Assembly: GCA_017938785.1 (NCBI GenBank)
Contig: JAGBAU010000154.1
Coordinates: forward strand, 1 to 10,596
From: Clostridia bacterium
GTDB taxonomy: Bacteria > Bacillota_A > Clostridia > Christensenellales > Aristaeellaceae
DNA: 10,596 nucleotides
Direction of reading: 5' to 3'
Shown here piece by piece: positions 1-8,063 of this stretch. Both the position numbers and the translations under genes were made by a program. Positions within the stretch are counted from its first letter, which is position 1. The number at the start of each line of letters is the position of its first letter. Under the pieces are notes generated by a model. The model ran no database searches. It was not told the DNA's origin and worked only from the letters and a program-made list of their open reading frames with translations.

Positions 1-28
1 CCTGGTCAGGATTTATTTGCTTTAGACG

Positions 29-2305
29 TTAGATTCTGCCATCCGGTTCCAGATGACGGTTGAGAATCTGGATCAGGGTGAATTTCGCCCCGTGACCCGC
101 AGCCGCGCCCACGCAGCCGGGACAGCCGTCCACGCACTTGCAGGAAAGCAGCACTTCGCGCGCGCGTTTAAGCAGTTCTTTATCCATTTCAAACACACGG
201 TCGGACAAGCCGATGCCGCCCGGCAGGGAATCGTACAGATAGATAGTGGGTTTTCCGGTATAGACGTCCTTCACATGGTAGACCACGGAAATATCCTGCG
301 GCGCGCACATGAGGTGCATGGGTGCAATGTGGCGGATCAGATGTGCAAGGCCCACCATGGCGTTCTTCATGGGTTCCTTGTCGAATTCGGTCTCCAGGGA
401 TTCGGGCAGGGTCCACCAGCAGGCAGTGGTCTGCATCTCCAGTTCCGGCAGGGTCACGGGACCCCAACCCAGGTTTTCATGGGTATCGAAGCGAATCTTC
501 TTGAACAGGGTGACGATGCTGCTGACCAGTACCTCGCCCCTTGCTCGAATGATGGAGCCGCTCTCATCGGCGTCGAACTCATCCAGCACCTTCAGATTGG
601 TGGTAAGGTCCGCATCGGTGTAATAACCCACGTTCACTTCGCGTACATAGGCCTTCTTGTCATCGAAGTCCAGGTTTTCCACCTGGAACTGGCGGCCTTC
701 ATGCATGTAGATGGCATACTGGTGCAAAAGCATCGGCACGGTAAAGCGATCCATCTCGCCGATGACCTTGTGTTTTTTGGGATCGGTGATGTCCACGATG
801 ACGAAATTCTGATCAGAAGCCGAGCGCAGGTTCACACCCGCCTGAGGAAACTCCTCAGCCATCCAGTAATAGCGGCCGGAAACCCGGCGCAGAATGGACT
901 GATCCTCCAGGTAGGAAAGCAGTTCCGGCGTATCTTCAAGGCCAGCAAAGCTCTCCCCCTCCTCAAAGGGCAGCTCGTAGGCCGCACACTTCACGTGGTT
1001 CAACAGAATGTACAGGTTGTCCGGGTTGATCAGCGCGCACTCCGGCGACTGTTCATAGAAGAATTCAGGATGCTGGATGATATACTGATCCAGCGGGCCG
1101 GAGCTTGCGACCACGATGAGCAGGCTCACGCTTCCACGGCGGCCCGCGCGTCCGGCCTGCTGCCAGGTGCTGGCAATGGTGCCGGGATAGCCGCAGAGCA
1201 CGCATGCGTCCAGCTGGCCGATATCGATACCCAGCTCCAGTGCATTGGTAGAAACCACACACATCACGTTGCCTGCGCGCAGCTCGCGCTCGATTTCGCG
1301 CCTCTGGGTGGGCAGGTAACCGCCGCGATAGCCGCGCACCTGTCCGGCATTGCCCAGCGGATCGCGCACCATATCCTTCAAATAGCGCACCAGAACCTCC
1401 ACCGTCAGGCGGGAACGCCCGAATACGATGGACTGTACACCGTGCTTAAGCAGAGAGGAAGCGATTCTGCGTGTCTCCGGAATGGAACCTGCACGGATGC
1501 CCAGCTGTTCATTGACCACCGGCGGATTGTAGAAAACCACGTTTCGCTCGCCCGCGGGCGCGCCGTTTTCATTCACCAGCTCCATGGACTTGCCGGTCAT
1601 GCGCTCAGCCAGTTCCTTTGGATTCTTGATGGTAGCGCTGCAGCAGATGAACACCGGATCGGAGCCGTAAAATGCACAGATGCGCTTGAGCCTGCGGATG
1701 ACATTGGCAAGGTTTGAACCGAAAACCCCACGATAAGCATGGATTTCGTCGATGACCACGTATCTCAGGTTTTCGAACAGCTTGATCCACTTGGCATGGT
1801 GCGGCAGAATACCCTGATGGAGCATATCCGGGTTCGTGACCACCACATGTCCCGCCTGGCGGATGGCCGTGCGTGCGGAGGCAGGCGTATCGCCATCGTA
1901 GGTATAAGCCTTGATGGGCGCCTGGATGGTTTCAATCATGGAATAGAGTTCCGCAGCCTGGTCGCTGGAGAGCGCCTTCGTGGGAAACAGATAGAGTGCG
2001 CGCGCGGATTCATCCTTTAGGATGGCGTCCAGAACGGGCACATTGTAGCAGAGGGTCTTGCCCGAAGCCGTAGGCGTGACCACAACAAAGTCCTTCCCCT
2101 GCAATGCCAGGTCGATGGCATGAGCCTGGTGGATATAGGGACGCTCGATGTCCTTCTTTTTCAGCGCATCAAGCACGCCTGCTTCCAGCGAGGCGGGAAA
2201 CTCTCCGTATTGGGCCTTTCGCTCAGGCAGAACAGACCAGCTGGTCACGTTCTTCATGAACTCCGGGTTGTTTTTCAGATGGGCAATATACTCCGCTACG
2301 GTCAT
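29..2305 (-). CDS. mrfA: MrfA/YprA-family DEAD-box DNA repair helicase with Cys4 (DUF1998) C-terminus
   Basis: This is a 758-residue superfamily 2 helicase, close to the length of Bacillus subtilis MrfA (YprA), a 3'-5' DNA helicase that works with the exonuclease MrfB on mitomycin-type lesions (family knowledge). Visible motifs are Walker A TPTASGKT (77-84), DEIH (186-189), SAT (223-225), STNALELGIDIG (352-363) and QQAGRAGRRG (382-391). The C-terminal third is the DUF1998-type region, ending in a C-x-C-x3-C-x2-C cluster (C722, C724, C728, C731) that binds a metal in this family. The ATG at 2305 has an AGGAG 9 bases upstream. It is the last gene of the minus-strand operon, 25 bases after thiI. 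No terminator is visible in the 28 bases left of its stop. An mrfB partner, adjacent in Bacillus, would lie outside the window. Confident in the family; the exact repair role is inferred. Confidence 0.9.
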   Translation of the reverse strand: MTVAEYIAHLKNNPEFMKNVTSWSVLPERKAQYGEFPASLEAGVLDALKKKDIERPYIHQAHAIDLALQGKDFVVVTPTASGKTLCYNVPVLDAILKDESARALYLFPTKALSSDQAAELYSMIETIQAPIKAYTYDGDTPASARTAIRQAGHVVVTNPDMLHQGILPHHAKWIKLFENLRYVVIDEIHAYRGVFGSNLANVIRRLKRICAFYGSDPVFICCSATIKNPKELAERMTGKSMELVNENGAPAGERNVVFYNPPVVNEQLGIRAGSIPETRRIASSLLKHGVQSIVFGRSRLTVEVLVRYLKDMVRDPLGNAGQVRGYRGGYLPTQRREIERELRAGNVMCVVSTNALELGIDIGQLDACVLCGYPGTIASTWQQAGRAGRRGSVSLLIVVASSGPLDQYIIQHPEFFYEQSPECALINPDNLYILLNHVKCAAYELPFEEGESFAGLEDTPELLSYLEDQSILRRVSGRYYWMAEEFPQAGVNLRSASDQNFVIVDITDPKKHKVIGEMDRFTVPMLLHQYAIYMHEGRQFQVENLDFDDKKAYVREVNVGYYTDADLTTNLKVLDEFDADESGSIIRARGEVLVSSIVTLFKKIRFDTHENLGWGPVTLPELEMQTTACWWTLPESLETEFDKEPMKNAMVGLAHLIRHIAPMHLMCAPQDISVVYHVKDVYTGKPTIYLYDSLPGGIGLSDRVFEMDKELLKRAREVLLSCKCVDGCPGCVGAAAGHGAKFTLIQILNRHLEPDGRI

Positions 2306-2330
2306 GTTGTTTTTCTCCTGTAGGGAAATA

Positions 2331-3476
2331 TCAGTAGATGATCACCATCTCGGTGTTATCCACAGCTTCCTTCACCAAAGCTTCGATATCGAGCTTGGAT
2401 TCGGCCTTGGCCATGGTATCCACCTTAGGACGGGTGATGGGATGACGGGGCGTAAATACGGTGCAGCAATCCTCATAGGGCAGTATGGAGGTTTCATAGG
2501 TACCGATCTTCTGGGCGATTTCCATGATCTCGGTCTTATCCATGCCGATGAGGGGGCGCAGCACGGGCATTTCGCATACAGCATCGGTGCAGCAGATGGC
2601 CTCCATGGTCTGGGATGCCACCTGGCCCAGGCTTTCACCGGTAATCAGTGCCTTGGCACCGTACTGCTTGGCAATTTCCTGAGCGATGCGCATCATGAAG
2701 CGGCGGCCGATGACGGTGGCAAGGCCGTCCGGGCACTTCTCGTGAATCTCCAGCTGGCACTTGGTGAAGGGCACCAGATAAACGCGCATTCCGCTGGAAT
2801 AATCCGCCAGCTCCTTGGCCAGCTGCATCACCTTGTCGCGGGCCAGCTCGCCGGTGTAGGGCGGGCTCTGGAAGTGGATGGCACAGCAGTGCACGCCGCG
2901 CTTCATGATGTTGTAACCGGCAACGGGAGAATCAATGCCGCCGGAGAGCAGCAGCGCCGCCTTGCCGCCGGAGCCCATGGGCAGGCCGCCCACGGCCATG
3001 ATCTCTTCGCAGCAGATGTAAGCCTTATCTCGGATTTCAACGCGCAGCTTGTGCTGGGGATTGTGAATGTCTACGGTCAGGTTGGGATTTGCTTCCAGGA
3101 TGCGGCCGCCCATCTCGGCAGCCAGTTCGATGGAATTCAGCGGGAACTTCTTGTCGCTTCTGCGGCCCATGACCTTGAAGGTGCCGCGGAAATCCTTCAT
3201 CATCTCGACGCAGTGGCCGGCAATTTCATCCAGGTCCTTCTCGCACTCGATGGCGGGGCTCACGGAGTACAGGCCAAATATCTTGCGCACACGGCGGATG
3301 CAATCGTCCATATCCTCGACATCAGACACGTAGATGCGGGAATCGGACATCCAGACATGGCCGTTCAGGGGCTTCACGGCGCGCTTGACGTTATCGGTCA
3401 GGATCTTCAGGAACTTGGGGCGGTTTGCGCCCTTCAAAAACACTTCGCCATAGCGAACCAGCAATACTTTGCGCAT
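2331..3476 (-). CDS. thiI: tRNA 4-thiouridine synthase ThiI (rhodanese-less form)
   Basis: ThiI adenylates U8 of tRNA and replaces its oxygen with sulfur to give 4-thiouridine. In some bacteria it also passes sulfur to thiamine synthesis. The 381-residue protein begins with the family-typical LVRYGEVFLKGANR (6-19), followed by a THUMP domain (about 55-165) and a PP-loop ATP pyrophosphatase domain with LSGGIDSP (177-184). The segment LPYEDCCTVF (332-341) carries the cysteine pair that matches by position the catalytic Cys344 of E. coli ThiI. The C-terminal rhodanese domain of E. coli ThiI is absent, as is normal in Bacillota, where a dedicated NifS-like desulfurase (NifZ in B. subtilis) supplies sulfur directly. 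Such a gene lies 3 bases upstream. The ATG at 3476 has AAGGAG 8 bases upstream, inside the end of the desulfurase gene, which implies coupled translation. Confidence 0.95.
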   Translation of the reverse strand: MRKVLLVRYGEVFLKGANRPKFLKILTDNVKRAVKPLNGHVWMSDSRIYVSDVEDMDDCIRRVRKIFGLYSVSPAIECEKDLDEIAGHCVEMMKDFRGTFKVMGRRSDKKFPLNSIELAAEMGGRILEANPNLTVDIHNPQHKLRVEIRDKAYICCEEIMAVGGLPMGSGGKAALLLSGGIDSPVAGYNIMKRGVHCCAIHFQSPPYTGELARDKVMQLAKELADYSSGMRVYLVPFTKCQLEIHEKCPDGLATVIGRRFMMRIAQEIAKQYGAKALITGESLGQVASQTMEAICCTDAVCEMPVLRPLIGMDKTEIMEIAQKIGTYETSILPYEDCCTVFTPRHPITRPKVDTMAKAESKLDIEALVKEAVDNTEMVIIY

Positions 3477-3479
3477 GGT

Positions 3480-4619
3480 TTATCTCCTTGCATATTTCTT
3501 CAGCTGCGCATACAGCGTGCCGAGGCACTGCGCGGCATAATCGATCTCTTCGATGGTGGTGTGGGGACTCAGGCTGAAGCGCAGCGCCCATTCGGCGCGG
3601 CTGGGAGCGATGCCCATGTTGGTCAGCACGCCGCTCACCTTCAGCTTCTTGGAGGAACAGGCAGAACCCGTGGATGCATAGACGCCCATGCCCTCCAGCG
3701 CATGCAGCATAACCTCGCCGCGCACGCCGGGGAAGCTCAGGTTCACGATGTGGGGCGCGGCCTTTTGCGGTTCGGGACCATTGATGAGCAGCTCCGGAAC
3801 CGCCGTGCGGAAAGCTTCAATCAGGTGAATCTTCTTTTCCATCAGCTTTTGGCTCATATCGCCGCCCAGGTTCAGCATGGCCTGCACTGCAGCGCCGAGG
3901 CCTGCGATACCGGGGGTGTTCTCCGTACCGGAACGAAGACCGTTCTCCTGCCCGCCTCCGATCTGCCGGGGAGCCAAACGCACATTCTTGCGCCATACCA
4001 GGGCGCCCTCTCCCTTCGGGCCGTGAATTTTATGGCTGGACAGGCTGTACAGATCCACATATTTCAATTCAATCGGAACGCGCAGGAAGCCCTGAACGCC
4101 GTCCACGTGAATCAGCGCGCGACCGTTCACCAATGCATGCAGCTTTTCCACATCCAGCAAAGCGCCGGTTTCATTGTTTACCTGCATGCAACTGACCAGG
4201 CTTGCGCCATCATCCAATGCCTTCGCAAGGGCGTCCCAGTCCAGTTCGCCCTGCTGGTTCACGCCGATGGTACGAACCTCATGGCCCAGGCGTGCAAGCT
4301 CCTCAAAGCTCTCCCGCACGGAGGGATGCTCCACAGAGGAAACCGCCACGATCTGCTTGCCGCGCATCTTTGCTACGCTGCCCAGAATGGCCAGGTTGTT
4401 GCTCTCGGTGCCGCCGGAGGTGAAGGTCAGGTTGTGTTCCCCCGCATGGAGGGTCTTGAGAATCAGCTCACGACAGTTTCTGAGCTGCTGGAAAGCTTCC
4501 ACCGCCGGCTTATACACGGCAGACGGATTGTAAAAACCTGTGGTCAGGCAGTTCATCATCGCTTCCACTGCCTCCGGGCAGGGCCGGGTGGTTGCGCTGT
4601 TGTCAAGATAGGCTTGCAT
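3480..4619 (-). CDS. nifS: Cysteine desulfurase, NifS/IscS family (probable ThiI partner, NifZ-like)
   Basis: This PLP enzyme takes sulfur from L-cysteine as an enzyme-bound persulfide and releases alanine. From the ATG at 4619 it is 379 residues and starts with the family hallmark YLDNSATT (4-11). Visible elements are TSGGTESNN (67-75), EHPS with the PLP-stacking His98, the N149-E150 pair, HVDGVQ with Asp173 and Gln176, the PLP lysine in SSHKIHGPKG (K197), RSGTEN (229-234) and the catalytic cysteine in TGSACSS (C321). An in-frame ATG at 4673 would add 18 residues ahead of the conserved start and overlap the upstream gene by 71 bases. The 4619 start is preferred; it has GAAGGGAAG upstream. 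The gene overlaps the previous one by 17 bases and sits 3 bases before thiI, so its likely job is sulfur supply for tRNA thiolation. A wider Fe-S role cannot be excluded, and the symbol is a family name. Confidence 0.93.
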   Translation of the reverse strand: MQAYLDNSATTRPCPEAVEAMMNCLTTGFYNPSAVYKPAVEAFQQLRNCRELILKTLHAGEHNLTFTSGGTESNNLAILGSVAKMRGKQIVAVSSVEHPSVRESFEELARLGHEVRTIGVNQQGELDWDALAKALDDGASLVSCMQVNNETGALLDVEKLHALVNGRALIHVDGVQGFLRVPIELKYVDLYSLSSHKIHGPKGEGALVWRKNVRLAPRQIGGGQENGLRSGTENTPGIAGLGAAVQAMLNLGGDMSQKLMEKKIHLIEAFRTAVPELLINGPEPQKAAPHIVNLSFPGVRGEVMLHALEGMGVYASTGSACSSKKLKVSGVLTNMGIAPSRAEWALRFSLSPHTTIEEIDYAAQCLGTLYAQLKKYARR

Positions 4620-5193
4620 AGTTAGAGGACTTCCCTTCTTCATCCCGCCATGCATCCCGGGCGAGCTTGCCACCTCGGCGGATTGCAGTCAGGATTTCGT
4701 CATTGAGTTCAAGCAACGCCAGATGGCGTGCATTTTCTTCTGCATATATAAGGTAATAAAGCTGCGCATCCGCATCTGCAAACCAGCGGTGCCGCTTCAG
4801 CTTCGGATTCTGAAGCGCCTTCAGCCCATCCGCACTGTCCGCCTTGCCGATCTGCGCAATTCGGTCAATGTGGATTGTACCCAGGGTGCGCCTTCTGCGC
4901 GCATTCATGATGCCGCTGATTTCAAGCCTGCCGTCCCGCAGGATATAATCGTATTCCATACGCAGATGGTCCTTCCGGCGGAATATACCCAGCGCCGCAA
5001 GCAGGCAGCAAATCAGCAGAACCACATTCAGCCAGTTGATTTCAAGCCTATCCGGGTTATCACCAAATACGCCTGAGCCAAAGAACATGGCTATGATCAC
5101 CAACAAGCCAACAGCACACCAGCAAAGCGCATAGAGAACCGATTTACCCGTGCTCTTTTTTCCCGGTACAGACTGTTCAATATAGCTCTCCAC
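4603..5193 (-). CDS. Small membrane protein of unknown function, two TM helices (possibly DUF6106)
   Basis: This 196-residue protein has no function I can assign. It starts with GTG at 5193, not ATG: AGGAGG lies 6 bases upstream, and the nearby ATG at 5195 is out of frame. Two hydrophobic helices (about 18-39 and 54-71) are joined by a short loop containing GDNPDRLEINW, so both ends are probably cytoplasmic. After the second helix comes a basic, soluble part (72-196) that opens with MEYDYILRDGRLEISGI (79-95), a pattern seen in bacterial PH-like membrane proteins, and contains an RRRR stretch (99-102). From memory it resembles the clostridial family DUF6106; this is unverified. It is the first gene of the operon and overlaps the start of the desulfurase gene by 17 bases, which suggests translational coupling. 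Nothing in the protein itself suggests sulfur transfer. Confidence 0.8.
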   Translation of the reverse strand: MESYIEQSVPGKKSTGKSVLYALCWCAVGLLVIIAMFFGSGVFGDNPDRLEINWLNVVLLICCLLAALGIFRRKDHLRMEYDYILRDGRLEISGIMNARRRRTLGTIHIDRIAQIGKADSADGLKALQNPKLKRHRWFADADAQLYYLIYAEENARHLALLELNDEILTAIRRGGKLARDAWRDEEGKSSNYASLS

Positions 5194-5219
5194 ATTATAC
5201 CTCCTACTAACTCTATTTT

Positions 5220-5228
5220 ATTATAGCA
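5220..5228 (-). promoter_or_regulatory. Extended -10 promoter of the membrane protein-nifS-thiI-mrfA operon
   Basis: On the minus strand the sequence TGCTATAAT is a consensus extended -10 (TGn plus TATAAT). It lies about 26 bases before the GTG start, leaving a short leader with the AGGAGG site. No good -35 is present at 17 bases, which fits an extended -10 promoter. A perfect 11-bp palindrome occupies the -35 position (5238-5248). Confidence 0.6.
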
Positions 5229-5348
5229 CACTTTTCCATCGCAGCGATATATCACAATTATGAATTTATAACTAACATTTGTTCATCGGCAGGATTTTCG
5301 CCCTATCATCACGAATAATTTTATGTTACACCAAAGGAGGAAACCAAC

Positions 5349-6725
5349 TTGAAGTGCCCCTATTGTGGAAATCATTGTGAGGATGACGCCCTGTACTGCG
5401 ATGTGTGCAAGCAGCCCTTGCCCACCGATGCAGAAGCGTCTGAAAAAAGAAAAGAACGCGTGCAGCGAAGTACCGCCCAAAAAGTACTGATCGTTCTGTG
5501 CTGGCTGGCTTGCTTTGCAATCATCGGCATCGGCATCTACAAGCTGGTGTTCTGGATTGACAGCTACAAGATCACCCGCCTTTATACCCGCGGCGCATAT
5601 ACCCCCACGCTGAATGAAGTGAACATGGCGGACGGACGCAAGGGCCATGCGCTGATCTTCTACGGCGAGGATGGCGATTTGATCTACCTCCCGGAGATGG
5701 ATGAATGTCTTTCTATCTGCGGCGGCATCGCCCGACTGGAAATTGCCGACTCGGATTGGTTCGGTACCGAGGTCAACGAATTCGACTACGCAGATATATC
5801 CTTTGCGCCCGTGCTGGTGAAGCAGAACGGCACCCAGGTACAGCTTCCCGTGGTGAATTATACCATCGACGTGCCCACCTCTCCCCTGCAGGTTCTGAGC
5901 CCTGCCAGCAACGATCTGTCCATCGTTACCTCCTCCTATCCCCTGCAAATCCAGGTGGTGCCGGGCAGCGAGCTCTTCGTCAACGGCGAGGACCTGACCA
6001 GTCGGTTGGACCGCAGCGGTGCATTCAGCGGCGAGGTTAGCGTACAGCCCATCGGCGACAACACCTATACCGTGATCGTGCGTACCCCCTCGCACAAGGA
6101 GACCCGCCAGGACATCACCATCTACCGCAAGAAGTTTGACATTGAAATCGAACTGGACAGCGAAGTTTCTACCAACAGCAGCGAAAAGACCATGCCCATC
6201 AGCGGCACCTGCGAACCCGGCGCGGTCATCAGCGTGGATACCCCATACATCGAAGAGAGCATGCAGATGGATATGAACACCGGCAAGTTCTCCTTCATCG
6301 CACAGTTTGACGGATTGGGTGACAACGTAGTCCGCTTCCGCGCCTCCAAGGAAGGTCGCGAGGACGCCGTGATCAGCTTCACCGTCAACTACAAGCCGCC
6401 ACTGGCCCGCTACTCCGCAGCCGCATGGAAGATGGATTACGATCAGCTGAAGGTCTACTTCGAAAACTGGCTGGAGCGCATCTTCCTGTGCGAAGGCATC
6501 ATTATCGACAAGTTCATTGCAGATGACGGCGTTGAGTATCTGGTCATGGATGTTGGTCCCGAGGGCACTCAGCAGCTGATCATCCTACAGAACTACACCA
6601 CCATTTCTCCCAGTCTCGGTCCGAAGTATTCCTCTTATGCCGATGTTACCGGCCGTTACTTCTACCAGAACCAGTACTTCCCCATGCTGGCAGCGCGCTA
6701 CATGGATCTGTACGAAGAAAAATAA
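5349..6725 (+). CDS. Zinc-ribbon, single-TM protein with Ig-like extracytoplasmic domains (TcaA-like architecture)
   Basis: This 458-residue protein starts with TTG at 5349, chosen because AAAGGAGG ends 8 bases upstream and the zinc ribbon begins at residue 3. The ribbon CPYC (3-6) with CDVC (17-20) is a Cys4 metal site. A charged linker (27-43) leads to one transmembrane helix (about 45-69), so the ribbon is cytoplasmic and the remaining 390 residues are outside. The outer part is beta-rich. Residues 175-260 and 261-350 look like two Ig-like modules; the second holds ISGTCEPGAVISVD (284-297) and GLGDNVVRFRAS (322-333). A C-terminal domain (about 355-450) has an OB-fold-like strand pattern. 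The order zinc ribbon, helix, Ig-like repeats resembles staphylococcal TcaA, a cell-envelope protein, but this is an architectural likeness only. It is monocistronic, divergent from the thiI operon, and ends in its own terminator. Specific function unknown. Confidence 0.85.
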   Translation: MKCPYCGNHCEDDALYCDVCKQPLPTDAEASEKRKERVQRSTAQKVLIVLCWLACFAIIGIGIYKLVFWIDSYKITRLYTRGAYTPTLNEVNMADGRKGHALIFYGEDGDLIYLPEMDECLSICGGIARLEIADSDWFGTEVNEFDYADISFAPVLVKQNGTQVQLPVVNYTIDVPTSPLQVLSPASNDLSIVTSSYPLQIQVVPGSELFVNGEDLTSRLDRSGAFSGEVSVQPIGDNTYTVIVRTPSHKETRQDITIYRKKFDIEIELDSEVSTNSSEKTMPISGTCEPGAVISVDTPYIEESMQMDMNTGKFSFIAQFDGLGDNVVRFRASKEGREDAVISFTVNYKPPLARYSAAAWKMDYDQLKVYFENWLERIFLCEGIIIDKFIADDGVEYLVMDVGPEGTQQLIILQNYTTISPSLGPKYSSYADVTGRYFYQNQYFPMLAARYMDLYEEK

Positions 6726-6730
6726 AACTT

Positions 6731-6760
6731 ACCGGCGGAGCAAAAATGCTCCGCCGGTTT
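6731..6760 (+). terminator. Perfect 12-bp hairpin terminator of the zinc-ribbon gene
   Basis: The arms ACCGGCGGAGCA (6731-6742) and TGCTCCGCCGGT (6747-6758) pair perfectly around an AAAA loop, 5 bases after the stop codon. The T-run on the plus strand is short (TTT then CCTGT). On the minus strand the hairpin is followed by a better U-rich tail made from the A-rich end of the gene, so it may work in both directions. Confidence 0.85.
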
Positions 6761-6766
6761 CCTGTC

Positions 6767-6804
6767 AAAAAGCACCCGATGTACGCTCATGTACATCGGG
6801 TGCT
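6767..6804 (-). terminator. Perfect 14-bp hairpin terminator of the CBS-domain transporter gene
   Basis: The arms AGCACCCGATGTAC (6771-6784) and GTACATCGGGTGCT (6791-6804) pair perfectly around a 6-base loop. Read on the minus strand the stem is followed directly by TTTT, so it is a standard intrinsic terminator for the gene ending at 6810, whose stop codon is 5 bases away. It sits back to back with the plus-strand hairpin, 12 bases apart. Confidence 0.9.
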
Positions 6805-6809
6805 TACGT

Positions 6810-8063
6810 TTAATCCTCTTCAGGCACATCATCCGAGGCGATGCGCTCCACGCGAATCTCGGTTGCGCGGCGCTTTTCAGCCTTTTCGATGGTCACGCGC
6901 AGGCCATCGCATTCAAAACGGTCGCCTGCCTTGGGGAAGCGGCCCAGTTCCTCCTGTACCCAGCCGTTTACGGTAACGGGGTCATACTCGGTATGGATAT
7001 CGAACAGCTCCAGCATATCGTCCAGGTTGGCGCTGCCGTGCACCAGGTAGACGCCTTCCTCGAGTTCGCGGTAATCCTCGATTACCTCATCGTGCTCGTC
7101 CCAGATTTCACCGACCAGTTCCTCCAGAATATCCTCCATGGTAACGATGCCCTGCACGCCGTCGTACTCATCCACGACGACAGCCATATGGCTCTTCGTT
7201 TTCTGGAGCGTCTTCAGAAGATCGGAAACCTTAGTGGTTTCGATGATGAAGGTGGGCGTGGTCATCAATTCGCGTACGGTCTTCTTTCCGCGGTTGGCGT
7301 AGAAGTCCTTTTCGTGGATGATGCCCACGATGTTGTCCACCGTTTCCTGATAGACCGGCAGACGGGAATAGCCGCTTTCCTGGAATTCGGCAGCGATTTC
7401 ATCATCCGTCGCGTCAATTTCGATGGCCTGGATACCAACGCGTGGCGTGAGGATTTCCTCAACATCCACATCGGTGAATTCGATGGCGGAGCGAATCAGT
7501 TCGCTCTCGTGTGCATCGATACCACCCTCGTTTTCCGCCTCTTCCACAATGGTGATCAGTTCTTCTTCAGTGTAGCCACGGTCGGCCGCAGGCTTTACAA
7601 CCTTGCCGATCATCTTCTGCCAGCAGCCCAGCAGCCAGTTGAAGGGGGTAAACAGCTTCACGATCAGGAAAAGGATGGGATAAAACTTCAGCGCAATGGT
7701 TTCGGCATGGTCCTTGGCGATGTTTTTGGGCGTTACTTCGCCGAAGAGCAGAATGACAACAGTGGTTACCAGGGTGGAAACCGATACGCCGTTGTTGCCC
7801 AGCATCTTCACGAACAAAACAGTTGCCAGCGAAGAAGCCAGTATGTTTACAATGTTATTGCCGATCAGTATGGAGGAAAGCAGGCTTTCGTAGCGCTCCG
7901 CCATCTTCAATACCTTTGCTGCACGGCTGTCACCCTCCGATGCCATGCGCTTCATGCGCACCAGGTTCAGAGAAGTAAACGCCGTTTCCGACGCCGAAAA
8001 GAACGCCGAACAAGCCACCAGAAATACCAATGCAATAATCGTAGTTAAATCGCCCGTGTCCAT
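6810..8063 (-). CDS. CNNM (DUF21) / CBS / CorC-domain membrane protein, probable Mg2+ or cation transporter
   Basis: This 417-residue protein has the full order of the hemolysin-C/CorB/CNNM family. Residues 1-160 form the CNNM (DUF21) membrane domain with FFSASETAFTSLN (21-33), IGNNIVNI (67-74) and FGEVTPKNIA (107-116), the conserved ion-site segments. A tandem CBS pair follows (about 205-320), with LTPRV (205-209), SRLPVY (233-238) and VVDEYDGVQGIVTMEDILEE (296-315). A CorC/HlyC domain (about 335-410) closes the protein. Relatives such as Bacillus MpfA/YhdP export Mg2+, and CBS pairs in the family bind Mg-ATP; the older name 'hemolysin' is misleading. The ATG at 8063 gives the usual family N-terminus, although its ribosome binding site (GGGAG, 14 bases upstream) is weak. 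It is monocistronic with its own promoter and terminator. Substrate and direction of transport are inferred. Confidence 0.93.
   Translation of the reverse strand: MDTGDLTTIIALVFLVACSAFFSASETAFTSLNLVRMKRMASEGDSRAAKVLKMAERYESLLSSILIGNNIVNILASSLATVLFVKMLGNNGVSVSTLVTTVVILLFGEVTPKNIAKDHAETIALKFYPILFLIVKLFTPFNWLLGCWQKMIGKVVKPAADRGYTEEELITIVEEAENEGGIDAHESELIRSAIEFTDVDVEEILTPRVGIQAIEIDATDDEIAAEFQESGYSRLPVYQETVDNIVGIIHEKDFYANRGKKTVRELMTTPTFIIETTKVSDLLKTLQKTKSHMAVVVDEYDGVQGIVTMEDILEELVGEIWDEHDEVIEDYRELEEGVYLVHGSANLDDMLELFDIHTEYDPVTVNGWVQEELGRFPKAGDRFECDGLRVTIEKAEKRRATEIRVERIASDDVPEED

Noticed and set aside
1..28. Terminator for the mrfA operon at the left edge
   Set aside because: Only 28 bases are available; the CCTG-GT-CAGG dyad at 1-10 is too short to judge and may be cut by the window edge.
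53..1717. Plus-strand open frame of 554 codons opposite mrfA
   Set aside because: It is a mirror frame of the helicase gene, whose motifs are complete on the other strand.
2148..4625. Plus-strand open frame of 825 codons opposite mrfA, thiI and nifS
   Set aside because: It is antisense to three well-supported genes, lacks recognisable motifs, is rich in His, Gln and Ala as expected from complement frames, and has no convincing start site.
4620..4673. ATG at 4673 as start of the cysteine desulfurase
   Set aside because: It would put 18 extra residues before the conserved YLDNSATT and deepen the overlap with the previous gene; 4619 has a suitable ribosome binding site.
6789..8048. Plus-strand open frame of 419 codons opposite the CNNM/CBS gene
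   Set aside because: It begins inside the terminator hairpin and covers a fully supported gene on the minus strand.
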